Shown piece by piece: positions 33,564 through 42,694 of a stretch of 64,000 nucleotides of DNA (its first letter is position 1; the number at the start of each line of letters is the position of its first letter). The stretch is taken from assembly GCA_024707405.1 (NCBI GenBank), contig JANPZU010000001.1, positions 496,001 through 560,000 of the forward strand, written 5' to 3'. Below the pieces are notes generated by a model. The model ran no database searches. It was not told where the DNA came from and saw only the letters and a program-made list of their open reading frames with translations. This stretch comes from Luteimonas sp. (GTDB taxonomy: Bacteria; Pseudomonadota; Gammaproteobacteria; Xanthomonadales; Xanthomonadaceae). A program made the translations under genes and the position numbers.

Positions 33564-34811
33564 TCAGCCCGCCAGCAGCTCCTGCATCGCAGTCGCGTAT
33601 CGTGCGGCGATGGATTCACGGTCGACGTGCATGCCATCGGCCACCACGCGCTTGCCCGCGACCCGCACTTCGCCCACCAGATTGCGGTTGCCGCTGAAGA
33701 TCCAGCGATCGGCGATGTCGTCCGCCGTCGCGCCGGCCAGTTGCGGTGCATCGGCGTCCAGCACGATGCTGTCGTCGACCGCGTCGAACCCGGTGGCGTT
33801 GGCCGCCGTCGCCAGCACGCCCGCAAGCAGGTTCCTGCCGACGCTCGGCGCATCCTTTTCGACCACGATGTTGCGATGGCGCGTGGCCAGTCGCTGGCCG
33901 TATTCCAGCCAGCGCAGTTCCTCGACCGGCGACACCGAGATGTGCGAATCCGAACCGATGCCCCATGCGCCACCGGCATCGAGGTAATCGCGCAGGCGGA
34001 ACAGCCCGTCGCCGAGGTTGGCCTCGGTGGTCGGGCAAATCGCCACCGTCGCTCCGGATTTCGCGATGCCCGCGACTTCCCAGTCGTTGAGGTGGGTCGC
34101 ATGCACCAGCGTCCAGCGCGCGTCGACGGCCGCATTGCGCAGCAGCCATTCCACCGGGCGCAGGTCGCGCACGGCGATGCAGTCCTGCACCTCACCCACC
34201 TGTTCGGCGACATGGATGTGGATGCGCGCATCCGTCGGCAGCGCGGCCAGCACCGCCTGCATTGCATCGGGCGGCACTGCGCGCAGGCTGTGCAATGCGC
34301 AACCGACCTTGAGCATGTCGTCCTGCCGCGCATGCAGCGACGCAAAGAGCTTGAGGTATGTGTCGAGATCGTGGCCGAACCGCTTCTGGCGCTCGTTCAA
34401 CGCGCGCCCGTCGAATCCTCCGGTCATGTAAAGCACCGGCAGCAGGGTCAGGCGGATGCCGGTGTCGCGCGCGGCGGCGACCAATGCATCCGACATCTCC
34501 GTCGGCGCCGCGTATGGGGAACCATCCGGTGCATGGTGGAGATAGTGGAACTCGCAGACGGTGGTGTAACCGGCTTCCAGCATCTCGACGTAAAGCTGGC
34601 TCGCGACGGCATGCAGCGCGTCTGGATCGAAGCGCCCGGCCATCCGGTACATCGTCTCGCGCCACGTCCAGAACGAATCCGAGGGGTGGGTCTGGCGCTC
34701 TGCAAGGCCCGCCATTGCACGCTGGAATGCATGCGAATGCAGGTTGGCGATGCCGGGCAGGCGCCAACCCGCGGGAACGGCTTCGATCGAGGCATGTTGC
34801 ACGTGCGACAT
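33564..34811 (-). CDS. hutF: formimidoylglutamate deiminase
   Basis: LPGIANLHSHAFQRAMAGLAE; ICPTTEANLGDGLF; GIGSDSHISVSPVEELR. Confidence 0.95.
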   Translation of the reverse strand: MSHVQHASIEAVPAGWRLPGIANLHSHAFQRAMAGLAERQTHPSDSFWTWRETMYRMAGRFDPDALHAVASQLYVEMLEAGYTTVCEFHYLHHAPDGSPYAAPTEMSDALVAAARDTGIRLTLLPVLYMTGGFDGRALNERQKRFGHDLDTYLKLFASLHARQDDMLKVGCALHSLRAVPPDAMQAVLAALPTDARIHIHVAEQVGEVQDCIAVRDLRPVEWLLRNAAVDARWTLVHATHLNDWEVAGIAKSGATVAICPTTEANLGDGLFRLRDYLDAGGAWGIGSDSHISVSPVEELRWLEYGQRLATRHRNIVVEKDAPSVGRNLLAGVLATAANATGFDAVDDSIVLDADAPQLAGATADDIADRWIFSGNRNLVGEVRVAGKRVVADGMHVDRESIAARYATAMQELLAG

Positions 34812-34871
34812 CCGGGGACTTCGGGAGACGGAGTGCGCTAGGCTACCGCGTCTTCCCGGGAGGGGCATCCC

Positions 34872-35084
34872 ATGAGCGCATCCTCAATCGCATTGATCGG
34901 CGCCTTTGTCGCGATCCTGGGCGGTCTGGTCGCCGTGCTCGCGGCATTGGGCGCCAGCAAGGCCGCGCGGCGCAAGGACACTGCAGACAGTGCGGCCGGC
35001 GGCGTGTTCGAAAGCGAGCGTGAACGGGGCGCATCGGACGAAGCCGGCGACGGTGGTGGAGACGGAGGTGGCGGCGGTGACTGA
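34872..35084 (+). CDS. small single-TM protein with Gly/Asp-rich tail
   Basis: 70-aa ORF, RBS-like gggagggg, hydrophobic N-terminus, 8-nt overlap with hutI. Confidence 0.6.
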   Translation: MSASSIALIGAFVAILGGLVAVLAALGASKAARRKDTADSAAGGVFESERERGASDEAGDGGGDGGGGGD

Positions 35085-36297
35085 ACGCTGGGATGGCCTC
35101 ATCGTCGGCGCATCGCTGGCGACACTGGATGGCGATGCCGGTTACGGCGCGATCCTCGATGGCGCGCTAGCATGGCGCGACGGACGCATCGCGTGGATCG
35201 GTGCACGCGCCGATCTGCCCGGTGACCCGGGCAAGCTCGCCGATGAAGTGATCGATGCCGACGGCGGCTGGATCACGCCGGGGCTGATCGACTGCCATAC
35301 CCATGTCGTGTTCGCGGGCGACCGTGCCGGCGAGTTCGAGCAACGCCTGCAGGGCGCGAGCTACGAGGAGATCGCCCGCAACGGCGGCGGCATCGTCTCC
35401 ACAGTCTGCGCCACGCGCGCATCCAGTGAAGACGAACTGCTGGCGCAGTCGCTCCCGCGTGCACGCGCGTTGCTGCTCGACGGCGTCACCACGCTGGAAA
35501 TCAAGTCGGGCTACGGCCTGGACTTCGACAACGAACGCAAGATGCTGCGGGTTGCGCGACGCATCGGCGAGACGCTCGGCATCGAGGTGCGCACCACCTT
35601 CCTCGGCGCACACGCCCTGCCCCCGGAATTCGCAGGACGCGCCGACGACTACATCACCGAAGTCTGCGCGTGGTTGCCGCGACTGCATGCCGAGGGACTG
35701 GTGGATGCCGTGGACGCATTCGCCGAACGCATCGGCTTCACGCTTGCGCAGACGCGTCGCGTGTTCGAGGTGGCGGCCTCGCTCGGGCTGCCGGTGAAAC
35801 TGCATGCCGACCAGCTCAGCGACGGCGAGGGCGCGGCGCTGGTGGCCGAATTCGGCGGACTGTCCGCCGACCATGTCGAATACACCTCGCCAGAAGGCGT
35901 GCGCGCAATGGCGGCGGCAGGCACGGTCGCGGTGTTGCTGCCTGGTGCATTCCACGTGCTGCGCGAAACGAAGCTGCCGCCACTCGACGAATTCCGTGCG
36001 CAGGGCGTGCCGATGGCGGTCGCGACCGACTGTAATCCCGGCACTTCGCCACTGCAGTCGCTACGCCAGGCGATGCAACTGGCCTGCACGCATTTCCGGC
36101 TGACGCCCGAGGAAGCCCTGCGTGGCACGACCGTGCATGCAGCACGTGCGCTCGGACTCGACGACCGCGGCATCCTGCGCGTCGGCCAGCGCGCGGACTT
36201 CGTGCATTGGCAGATCGGCCAACCCGCGGAGTTGTGCTACTGGCTGGGCGGACGGCTTGCACGATCGATCCATGTCGCGGGCACGAGGCGGAGCTGA
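35077..36297 (+). CDS. hutI: imidazolonepropionase
   Basis: GTG start; [40 protein letters not shown]. Confidence 0.97.
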   Translation: MTERWDGLIVGASLATLDGDAGYGAILDGALAWRDGRIAWIGARADLPGDPGKLADEVIDADGGWITPGLIDCHTHVVFAGDRAGEFEQRLQGASYEEIARNGGGIVSTVCATRASSEDELLAQSLPRARALLLDGVTTLEIKSGYGLDFDNERKMLRVARRIGETLGIEVRTTFLGAHALPPEFAGRADDYITEVCAWLPRLHAEGLVDAVDAFAERIGFTLAQTRRVFEVAASLGLPVKLHADQLSDGEGAALVAEFGGLSADHVEYTSPEGVRAMAAAGTVAVLLPGAFHVLRETKLPPLDEFRAQGVPMAVATDCNPGTSPLQSLRQAMQLACTHFRLTPEEALRGTTVHAARALGLDDRGILRVGQRADFVHWQIGQPAELCYWLGGRLARSIHVAGTRRS

Positions 36298-36328
36298 GCC
36301 CGCACCACCACGATCCAACGGAGATGCC

Positions 36329-37531
36329 ATGCTGAAACCGATCCTGCTTGCCTGCGCACTCGGCCTGACCACCCTGCCCGCGGCCGCACAGACGGCCAGC
36401 GACGAAGCCCGGCGCATCGCCCGCGACGCGATCATCGTCGACACGCACATCGACGCACCCGGCATCCTTGGCGACGCTTGGGCCGATCTCGGCGTGGCCG
36501 CGCCGGATCGCGAGTTCGACTACCCGCGTGCCCGCGAAGGCGGCCTCGACGTCGCCTGGATGTCGATCTACACCTCGCCACGCGAGGACGATGCGGGCAC
36601 CGCCCGGCAATCGGCGCACATGCAGATCGACTCGGTCGAAGCGCTGGTGCAAAGGCATCCGGAGAAGTTCGCCATCCTCACTTCCCCGCGCGACGTCGGC
36701 CGCCTTCGCGCGGGCGGCCGCGTGCTGCTGCCACTGGGCATGGAGAACGGCGCTCCGCTCGGCGACGACCTGTCGCAGGTACAGGCCTTCTTCGATCGTG
36801 GCGTGCGCTACATCACCCTCGCCCACAGCGTCGCCAACCGGCTCGCCGATTCATCCTACGGCGTCGAACGCAAGTGGGACGGACTGAGCGATTTCGGTCG
36901 CGACGTGGTGGCGGAGATGAATCGCCTCGGCATCATCGTCGATGTTTCACACATCTCCGACGGCGCCGCTGCGCAGGCCATCGCGCTGAGCAGCGCGCCG
37001 GTTATCGCCAGCCATTCCGCGTTCCGTCACTTCACGCCCGGCTTCGAGCGCAACATCAGCGACGAGCTGGCGAAAGCCGTGGCCGCGACCGGCGGCGTGG
37101 TGCAGATCCCGTTCGGCACTGCGTTCGTCAATCCGCAGGCAGCCGCCAACCTGCAGGCCAAGTTCCGTGCACGCGCCGAACTCGACCGCCGCAATGCCGC
37201 GCTGGCCGCCGCCGGCCAGCCGATCGAGGATCGCGACGCATTCAACCGCGCCTGGGACGAGGCGCACCCGACGCCAGCCACGCCGATCGACGCCGTGCTC
37301 GACCAGATCGACCATGGCGTCGCATTGATCGGCATCGACCACGTCGGCATCGGTTCGGATTTCGATGGCGTGGGTGGCGAACTCGCGGACGGCCTGCGCA
37401 GCGTCGCCGACTTTCCCAACCTGATCGAAGGACTGCTGCAACGCGGCTACGACGAAGCCGGCATCCGCAAGATCCTCGGTGGCAACCTGCTGCGCGTGTG
37501 GCGCGACGTCGAGGACGCAGCAGCGCGCTGA
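36329..37531 (+). CDS. M19 family membrane dipeptidase
   Basis: Signal peptide; IIVDTHIDAPG, VDVSHISD, GIDHVGIGSDFDGVG. Confidence 0.93.
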   Translation: MLKPILLACALGLTTLPAAAQTASDEARRIARDAIIVDTHIDAPGILGDAWADLGVAAPDREFDYPRAREGGLDVAWMSIYTSPREDDAGTARQSAHMQIDSVEALVQRHPEKFAILTSPRDVGRLRAGGRVLLPLGMENGAPLGDDLSQVQAFFDRGVRYITLAHSVANRLADSSYGVERKWDGLSDFGRDVVAEMNRLGIIVDVSHISDGAAAQAIALSSAPVIASHSAFRHFTPGFERNISDELAKAVAATGGVVQIPFGTAFVNPQAAANLQAKFRARAELDRRNAALAAAGQPIEDRDAFNRAWDEAHPTPATPIDAVLDQIDHGVALIGIDHVGIGSDFDGVGGELADGLRSVADFPNLIEGLLQRGYDEAGIRKILGGNLLRVWRDVEDAAAR

Positions 37532-37542
37532 CCAGCTGCAAC

Positions 37543-37571
37543 GAAAAAGCCCCGCGATGCGGGGCTTCTCG
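37543..37571. terminator. intrinsic terminator between convergent genes
   Basis: gaaaaaGCCCCGCgatGCGGGGCttctc. Confidence 0.8.
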
Positions 37572-37592
37572 TATCGAACCGCGAAGGCAGGA

Positions 37593-37781
37593 TCACTCGC
37601 CCTTGGCGGCAACCTTCTTGACGGCCTTCTTGGCCGGTGCCTTGGCAACGGCCTTGGTGGCCTTCTTGGCGACCGGCGCGGAGGCGCTGCCGGTGGCCTT
37701 GCTGGCGGCGTTCAAGCGCGCGTTGCCGTAGCTGGAGTTGTAGCGCTTGCCCTTGGCGGTCTTGCGGTCGCCCTTGCCCAT
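37593..37781 (-). CDS. 30S ribosomal protein THX-like with Lys/Ala-rich C-terminal tail
   Basis: MGKGDRKTAKGKRYNSSYGNARL followed by KKATKAVAKAPAKKAVKKVAAK. Confidence 0.8.
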   Translation of the reverse strand: MGKGDRKTAKGKRYNSSYGNARLNAASKATGSASAPVAKKATKAVAKAPAKKAVKKVAAKGE

Positions 37782-37860
37782 CGTTGTTGCTCCTGGATGC
37801 GTGTCGTGGATTGAATCGGTGCGGCCCAGCCGCAGGCCGCGCATCCTATCACGCGGGCCT

Positions 37861-38253
37861 TCAGCGGGCCGTTCCGGCCGCGTGCGTGAGCCGCAGGTTG
37901 AGCAGGTGCGCACCGGCCAACAGCAGGCCACCGGCCGCCATCACCGCCGCATGCCGCAGGCCGTGGTCGTGCAACGGCGTGAACGTGCCGATCCACACCA
38001 GCAGCAGGCCCGGCACCAGCAAGGCCCAGGCGTGGAACACGCGATGACGTCGCCACCCCAGTGTGAGCGTCGTCGCCCCGAGCAGGGTCGCGAACACCAC
38101 GAAGGCCTGGTCGATGTCGATCCAGCCCCCCAGCCGCAGGCCGAAAGCCGGCAACACCGCCAGCAGCACCGGCACCAGCGCGCAATGCAGGGCGCAGAGG
38201 AACGAAGCGGCAAAGCCGACGCGGTCGGCTTGCTTGAGTGCGGATGAAGGCAT
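37861..38253 (-). CDS. MerC domain-containing membrane protein
   Basis: FLCALHCALVPVLLAVLPAFGL; 4 TM segments. Confidence 0.9.
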   Translation of the reverse strand: MPSSALKQADRVGFAASFLCALHCALVPVLLAVLPAFGLRLGGWIDIDQAFVVFATLLGATTLTLGWRRHRVFHAWALLVPGLLLVWIGTFTPLHDHGLRHAAVMAAGGLLLAGAHLLNLRLTHAAGTAR

Positions 38254-38331
38254 GTCTTCCGGGGGGTGCGATCGATTTTGAAACATTATAACATCCCGTT
38301 CGTCTTCCCAGTCTACAGGTTCGCCCCGCCG

Positions 38332-40551
38332 ATGACCGCCCTTCCCCGCAACCGCCTCTCCCTCGCCCTCTGGACGGCCTGCGCGACCGCCCTGCTCGCC
38401 ACGCCTGCCCTGGCCGCGGACGAGCCCCAGGTCGCCACCCATACCACCCGCAACCTCGACACCGTCGAAGTCACCGCCACGCCGCTGCGGGCGGAAGCCG
38501 AAGACCTGGCGCACCCGATCGAAGTGCTCTACGGCGAAACGCTCGACGCCCGCAAGGCCGGCACCCTGGGCGACACCATCGCCACCCTGCCGGGCGTCCA
38601 GACCACCTGGTTCGGCACCGGCGTCGGCCGCCCGATCATTCGCGGCCAGGAGGGCCCGCGCGTGCAGGTACTGTCGGGCGGGCTGGGAAGCATGGACGCG
38701 TCGACGGTCAGCGCCGACCACGCCACCAGCGTCGAACCGTTCCTCGCCGACCAGATCGAAGTGTTGAAAGGCCCGGCCACCCTGCTGTTCGGCAGCGGCG
38801 CAATCGGCGGCGCGGTCAACGTGGTCGATGGCCGCATCCCCGACGCACTGCCGGATCGCCCGTTGAGCGGCCGCGCCGAACTGCGTGCAGGCACCGGCAA
38901 CGACGAACACACCGGCATGTTCCGCCTCGACGGCGTCAGCGGGAACTGGGTGATCCATGTCGATGGCCTTGTGCGCAATACCGGCGACTACGACATCCCC
39001 GGTCATGCGCAAGTCGAGCACCATGACCATGATGACCACGACGAAGACGATCACGAAGAACAACTGCATGGAGTGCTGCCCAACAGCGCGCTGAAGACGC
39101 GCGCCGGCGCGCTCGCCGCGACCTGGCTCGGTGAGCGCGGCCACTTCGGCATCTCCGCGAGCACCTACCGCACGAACTACGGCATTCCAGATGGCGCCCA
39201 CGTGCATGTGGACGACGACCATGGCCATGGCGGGCATGACCACGATCACGGCCATGATCACGACCATGGCGACGATCACGACGACCATGATCACGGCGAC
39301 GACCACGGCTCGGTGCGCATCGACCTCGTCCAGAACCGCCTCGACCTGAAGGCCGGTGTCAACGATCCACTTGCGTTCCTGAGCGGCATCAACCTCCGCG
39401 CCGCGTTCAACGACTACGAACACATCGAGTTCGAGGGCGGACACGTCGGCACGCGCTTCACCAACAAGGGCGTCGAAGGCCGGCTGGAAGCGGTACAGAA
39501 GGAGTACAGCGGCTGGCGCGGTGCATTCGGCCTGCAGTTCGGCAAGGTCGATTTCAGCGCCGTCGGCGACGAAGCCTTCGTGCCGCCAAGCAAGACCGGG
39601 ACGCTGGGCCTGTTCGCGATCCAGGAAAAGACGTTCGGCCCCTGGAAGGTGGAACTGGGCGCGCGGCATGACCGCGTCCGCATCGATCCCCTGGACGACG
39701 ACCGCCGCGACTTCACCGCCAACAGCATTTCGCTCGCATCGATCTGGCACGCCAACGACATCATCGACGTGCGCCTCGGCGCCGATCTGTCCGAGCGCGC
39801 CCCGACGAACGAGGAACTGTTCGCCGCCGGCCCGCACATCGCCACGCAATCGATCGAACTGGGCGATGCCGACCTCGAGACCGAGCGCGGGCGACGACTC
39901 GAAGCCGGCATCCATGCGCATGCAGGACGCGTCGAACTCAAGGCCGCCGTGTACCAGACGCAGTTCAAGGACTTCATCTACCTCGCCGACACAGGCGTGG
40001 TCGATGGCGGGTTGCCGGTGCGGCTATGGTTCCAGAACGACGCGACCTTCCACGGCTACGAAGTGGAAGCGAAAATCCATCTGGTGCAAGGCGACAACGG
40101 CAACCTCGACTTGCGTGTGTTCACCGATGGCGTCCGCGCGAAGCTCGACGGCAGCGGCACCGCGCACGTGCATTTCGACGTACCGCACGGCGACCACAGC
40201 CACCACTACCATGCCGACATCGCGCTCGACGGCAACCTGCCAAGGATCGCGCCGACGCGCCATGGCGGCGAACTGGCCTGGTCGCTAGGCAACCTGCGTG
40301 CCGTCGTCGGCGTCACGCATTACGCCAAGCAGGATCGCGTGGCACAAGGCGAGGAAGCCAGCGACGGCTACACCCTCGTGCACGCGGGACTGGCCTATCG
40401 CTGGGGCGACCTCGACGCCACCAACTGGGAAGTGTTCCTTGACGGCCGCAACCTCACCGACACCGAAGCCCGCCCGCATACGTCGCTGCTGCGCGATTAC
40501 GCCCCGCTCCCGGGGCGTGCCATCGCAGCCGGCCTTCGCGTCTTCTTCTGA
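38332..40551 (+). CDS. TonB-dependent receptor with His/Asp-rich loops, ZnuD-like
   Basis: Plug domain (LDTVEVTATPLRAEA; IRGQEGPRVQVLSGG), terminal LPGRAIAAGLRVFF, HDHGHDHDHGDDHDDHDHGDDH insert. Confidence 0.92.
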   Translation: MTALPRNRLSLALWTACATALLATPALAADEPQVATHTTRNLDTVEVTATPLRAEAEDLAHPIEVLYGETLDARKAGTLGDTIATLPGVQTTWFGTGVGRPIIRGQEGPRVQVLSGGLGSMDASTVSADHATSVEPFLADQIEVLKGPATLLFGSGAIGGAVNVVDGRIPDALPDRPLSGRAELRAGTGNDEHTGMFRLDGVSGNWVIHVDGLVRNTGDYDIPGHAQVEHHDHDDHDEDDHEEQLHGVLPNSALKTRAGALAATWLGERGHFGISASTYRTNYGIPDGAHVHVDDDHGHGGHDHDHGHDHDHGDDHDDHDHGDDHGSVRIDLVQNRLDLKAGVNDPLAFLSGINLRAAFNDYEHIEFEGGHVGTRFTNKGVEGRLEAVQKEYSGWRGAFGLQFGKVDFSAVGDEAFVPPSKTGTLGLFAIQEKTFGPWKVELGARHDRVRIDPLDDDRRDFTANSISLASIWHANDIIDVRLGADLSERAPTNEELFAAGPHIATQSIELGDADLETERGRRLEAGIHAHAGRVELKAAVYQTQFKDFIYLADTGVVDGGLPVRLWFQNDATFHGYEVEAKIHLVQGDNGNLDLRVFTDGVRAKLDGSGTAHVHFDVPHGDHSHHYHADIALDGNLPRIAPTRHGGELAWSLGNLRAVVGVTHYAKQDRVAQGEEASDGYTLVHAGLAYRWGDLDATNWEVFLDGRNLTDTEARPHTSLLRDYAPLPGRAIAAGLRVFF

Positions 40552-40567
40552 TCATCCCGCCATGCGA

Positions 40568-40600
40568 CCGCTGCCGGCAACACCGGCAGCGGTTTTCTTT
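40568..40600 (+). terminator. intrinsic terminator downstream of TonB receptor
   Basis: CCGCTGCCGGcaacaCCGGCAGCGGttttcttt. Confidence 0.9.
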
Positions 40601-40610
40601 CGGGCCAGAC

Positions 40611-40626
40611 AGGTGTATATACACCT
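40611..40626. promoter_or_regulatory. perfect 16-bp palindrome AGGTGTATATACACCT, candidate MarR operator
   Basis: Fully self-complementary, ends 3 nt before the marR ATG. Confidence 0.75.
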
Positions 40627-40629
40627 ATC

Positions 40630-41088
40630 ATGTCGAATCGAACCATTGCCGCGCCGGATCCTTCTTCGGCACCCGCTTCGCCCTGTACCTGTTTCCGGCT
40701 GCGCAAGCTCAGCCGCCTGCTCAGCCAACGCTACGACGCTGCCCTGGCACCGGCGGGCATCAACGTCAACCAGTTCTCGATCCTGCGCCGCGCCGCACGC
40801 ACGCCGCAGGCCATCGGTGCGCTGGCACTCGAACTGGGCATGGATCGCACCACCCTCACCCGCGACCTGAAGCACTTGGTCGATGCCGGCTGGATCCGTT
40901 TCGCCACCGGCGAGGACGCGCGCCGAAAGCAGGTCGTCGTGACCGCAGCCGGCAACCGGACGGTCGAGCAGGCACGCCCCTTGTGGCAGGCAGTGCAGGA
41001 TGAAACCGGCATGATCGTCGGCGACACGGCACTCGAAAAACTCCATGCCGTGCTCGATCGCGCCACCCGGCGCCTGGAAGCACGCTGA
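40630..41088 (+). CDS. MarR family transcriptional regulator
   Basis: CTCFRLRKLSRLLSQRYDAAL; wHTH LGMDRTTLTRDLKHLVDAGWI. Confidence 0.92.
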   Translation: MSNRTIAAPDPSSAPASPCTCFRLRKLSRLLSQRYDAALAPAGINVNQFSILRRAARTPQAIGALALELGMDRTTLTRDLKHLVDAGWIRFATGEDARRKQVVVTAAGNRTVEQARPLWQAVQDETGMIVGDTALEKLHAVLDRATRRLEAR

Positions 41089-42329
41089 TGCAGACGGTCA
41101 TGCCGCGTTACTGGCCGCTTGTCCTCGCCGCCACGGCGACGCTGCTGGTAACGATGGGCATACGCCAGTCGCTGGGGCTGTACGTGCAGCCCATCGCGCT
41201 GGATACGGGACTCGGCATCGCGTCGATCAGCTTCGCACTGGCGATCGCACAGCTTGTCTGGGGCGCAGTACAGCCCGTGTTCGGCGCATGGGCCGACCAG
41301 CGCGGCAGTGGGCGCGTGCTGGTCATCGGCGGACTGCTGCTGTTCGCAGGCATGGCGCTGGCGCCCACCTTCGCCAGCGGCTGGGGACTGGTGTTCACGC
41401 TGGGCGTACTGTCCGCGGCCGGTGCGGGCGCTGGAAGTTTCTCGGTGCTGATCGGCGCGACGGCCAGCGCCATTCCCGCGGAAAAACGTTCGATGGCGGC
41501 AGGCGTGATCAACGCCGGCGGCTCGGCCGGACAGTTCGTGTTCGCACCCATCACGCAGGCCGTCATCAGCGGATTCGGATGGATGGCCGCGATGTGGACG
41601 ATGGCCATCGCGGCACTTGCCACGCTTCCACTGGCATGGCCGCTGCGCCGCAAACCCGCGCGGACGCCACCCTCAACGCTCTCGACGACAACCACACCCA
41701 CGACACAGCACATCGGTCTTCGCGAACAACTGCGCATTGCCGCGCGCGACCGCAGTTACTGGTGCCTGCACATCGGTTTCTTCACCTGCGGCTTCCACAT
41801 CGCCTTCCTCGTGACCCACCTGCCGACCGAGATCGCACTGTGTGGATTGTCCGAACGCGTCTCCGCGATCTCGCTGGCGCTGATCGGGCTGTGCAACATC
41901 GTCGGCAGCCTGGCGGTCGGCTGGCTCGGGCAGCGCTATCGCATGAAGTCCCTGCTTGCGCTGATGTATGCCAGCCGTGCATTGCTGGTCGGGCTGTATC
42001 TGGTCTCACCGCCCACGCCGACCACGTTCTACCTGTTCGCCGCCGGACTGGGCGCGACCTGGCTGGCGACCGTACCGCCCACGGCCGGCATCATCGGCAA
42101 GCTGTTCGGCCCGCGCTATCTCGCCACGCTGTTCGGCTTCGCGTTGCTCTCGCACCAGATCGGCGGCTTCTTCGGCGCATGGCTGGGCGGATTGGCCATC
42201 GAGCGCCTCGGCGACTACACGTGGATGTGGTACGCCGACATCGTGCTTGCATTGCTGGCGGCAGCGTTCAACCTGCCGATCCGGGAAACTTCCCCACGTT
42301 CGCCGAAACCCTTGGGCCAGCCCGCATGA
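41088..42329 (+). CDS. MFS transporter
   Basis: 12-TM MFS pattern; start overlaps marR stop. Confidence 0.9.
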   Translation: MQTVMPRYWPLVLAATATLLVTMGIRQSLGLYVQPIALDTGLGIASISFALAIAQLVWGAVQPVFGAWADQRGSGRVLVIGGLLLFAGMALAPTFASGWGLVFTLGVLSAAGAGAGSFSVLIGATASAIPAEKRSMAAGVINAGGSAGQFVFAPITQAVISGFGWMAAMWTMAIAALATLPLAWPLRRKPARTPPSTLSTTTTPTTQHIGLREQLRIAARDRSYWCLHIGFFTCGFHIAFLVTHLPTEIALCGLSERVSAISLALIGLCNIVGSLAVGWLGQRYRMKSLLALMYASRALLVGLYLVSPPTPTTFYLFAAGLGATWLATVPPTAGIIGKLFGPRYLATLFGFALLSHQIGGFFGAWLGGLAIERLGDYTWMWYADIVLALLAAAFNLPIRETSPRSPKPLGQPA

Positions 42330-42691
42330 ATGAAGCCAGCAATCGCGCCATCAACCTCGCCGGGCGACTCGCCTCGTTCGAAGGCCACTGGCAACCACGC
42401 ACGGTCGCCACCTTCAACGGCCACGACATCATGGTGGTGAAGATCAAGGGCGCGTTCACCTGGCACAGCCATGACGACACCGACGATCTGTTCCTGGTGC
42501 TGCATGGCCGCATTCGCATCGAGCTGCGCGATGGCGACGTCGAATTGGGCCCGGGCGAACTGTTCGTCGTGCCGCGCGATGCCGAGCACCGTCCGGTGGC
42601 CGACGAAGAAGCACATGTCCTGCTGATCGAACGGACGGGGACGCCGAACACCGGTGATCCGGCAACCGCCGCCAAGCGCTCCGTGATCTGA
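42326..42691 (+). CDS. cupin domain-containing protein
   Basis: FTWHSHDDTDDLFLVLHGRIRIELRDGDVELGPGELFVVPRDAEH; ATGA overlap. Confidence 0.9.
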   Translation: MNEASNRAINLAGRLASFEGHWQPRTVATFNGHDIMVVKIKGAFTWHSHDDTDDLFLVLHGRIRIELRDGDVELGPGELFVVPRDAEHRPVADEEAHVLLIERTGTPNTGDPATAAKRSVI

Positions 42692-42694
42692 GGA

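Noticed and set aside
39181-39310. Possible CRISPR-like or minisatellite array
   Set aside because: Repeats are short GAC/CAT-type codon repeats in frame within a TonB receptor; no spacer-repeat structure or cas genes.
37861-39921. 686-aa minus-strand ORF extending from the MerC protein
   Set aside because: N-terminal part is antisense to the TonB receptor; real start is MPSSALKQADRVG at 38253.
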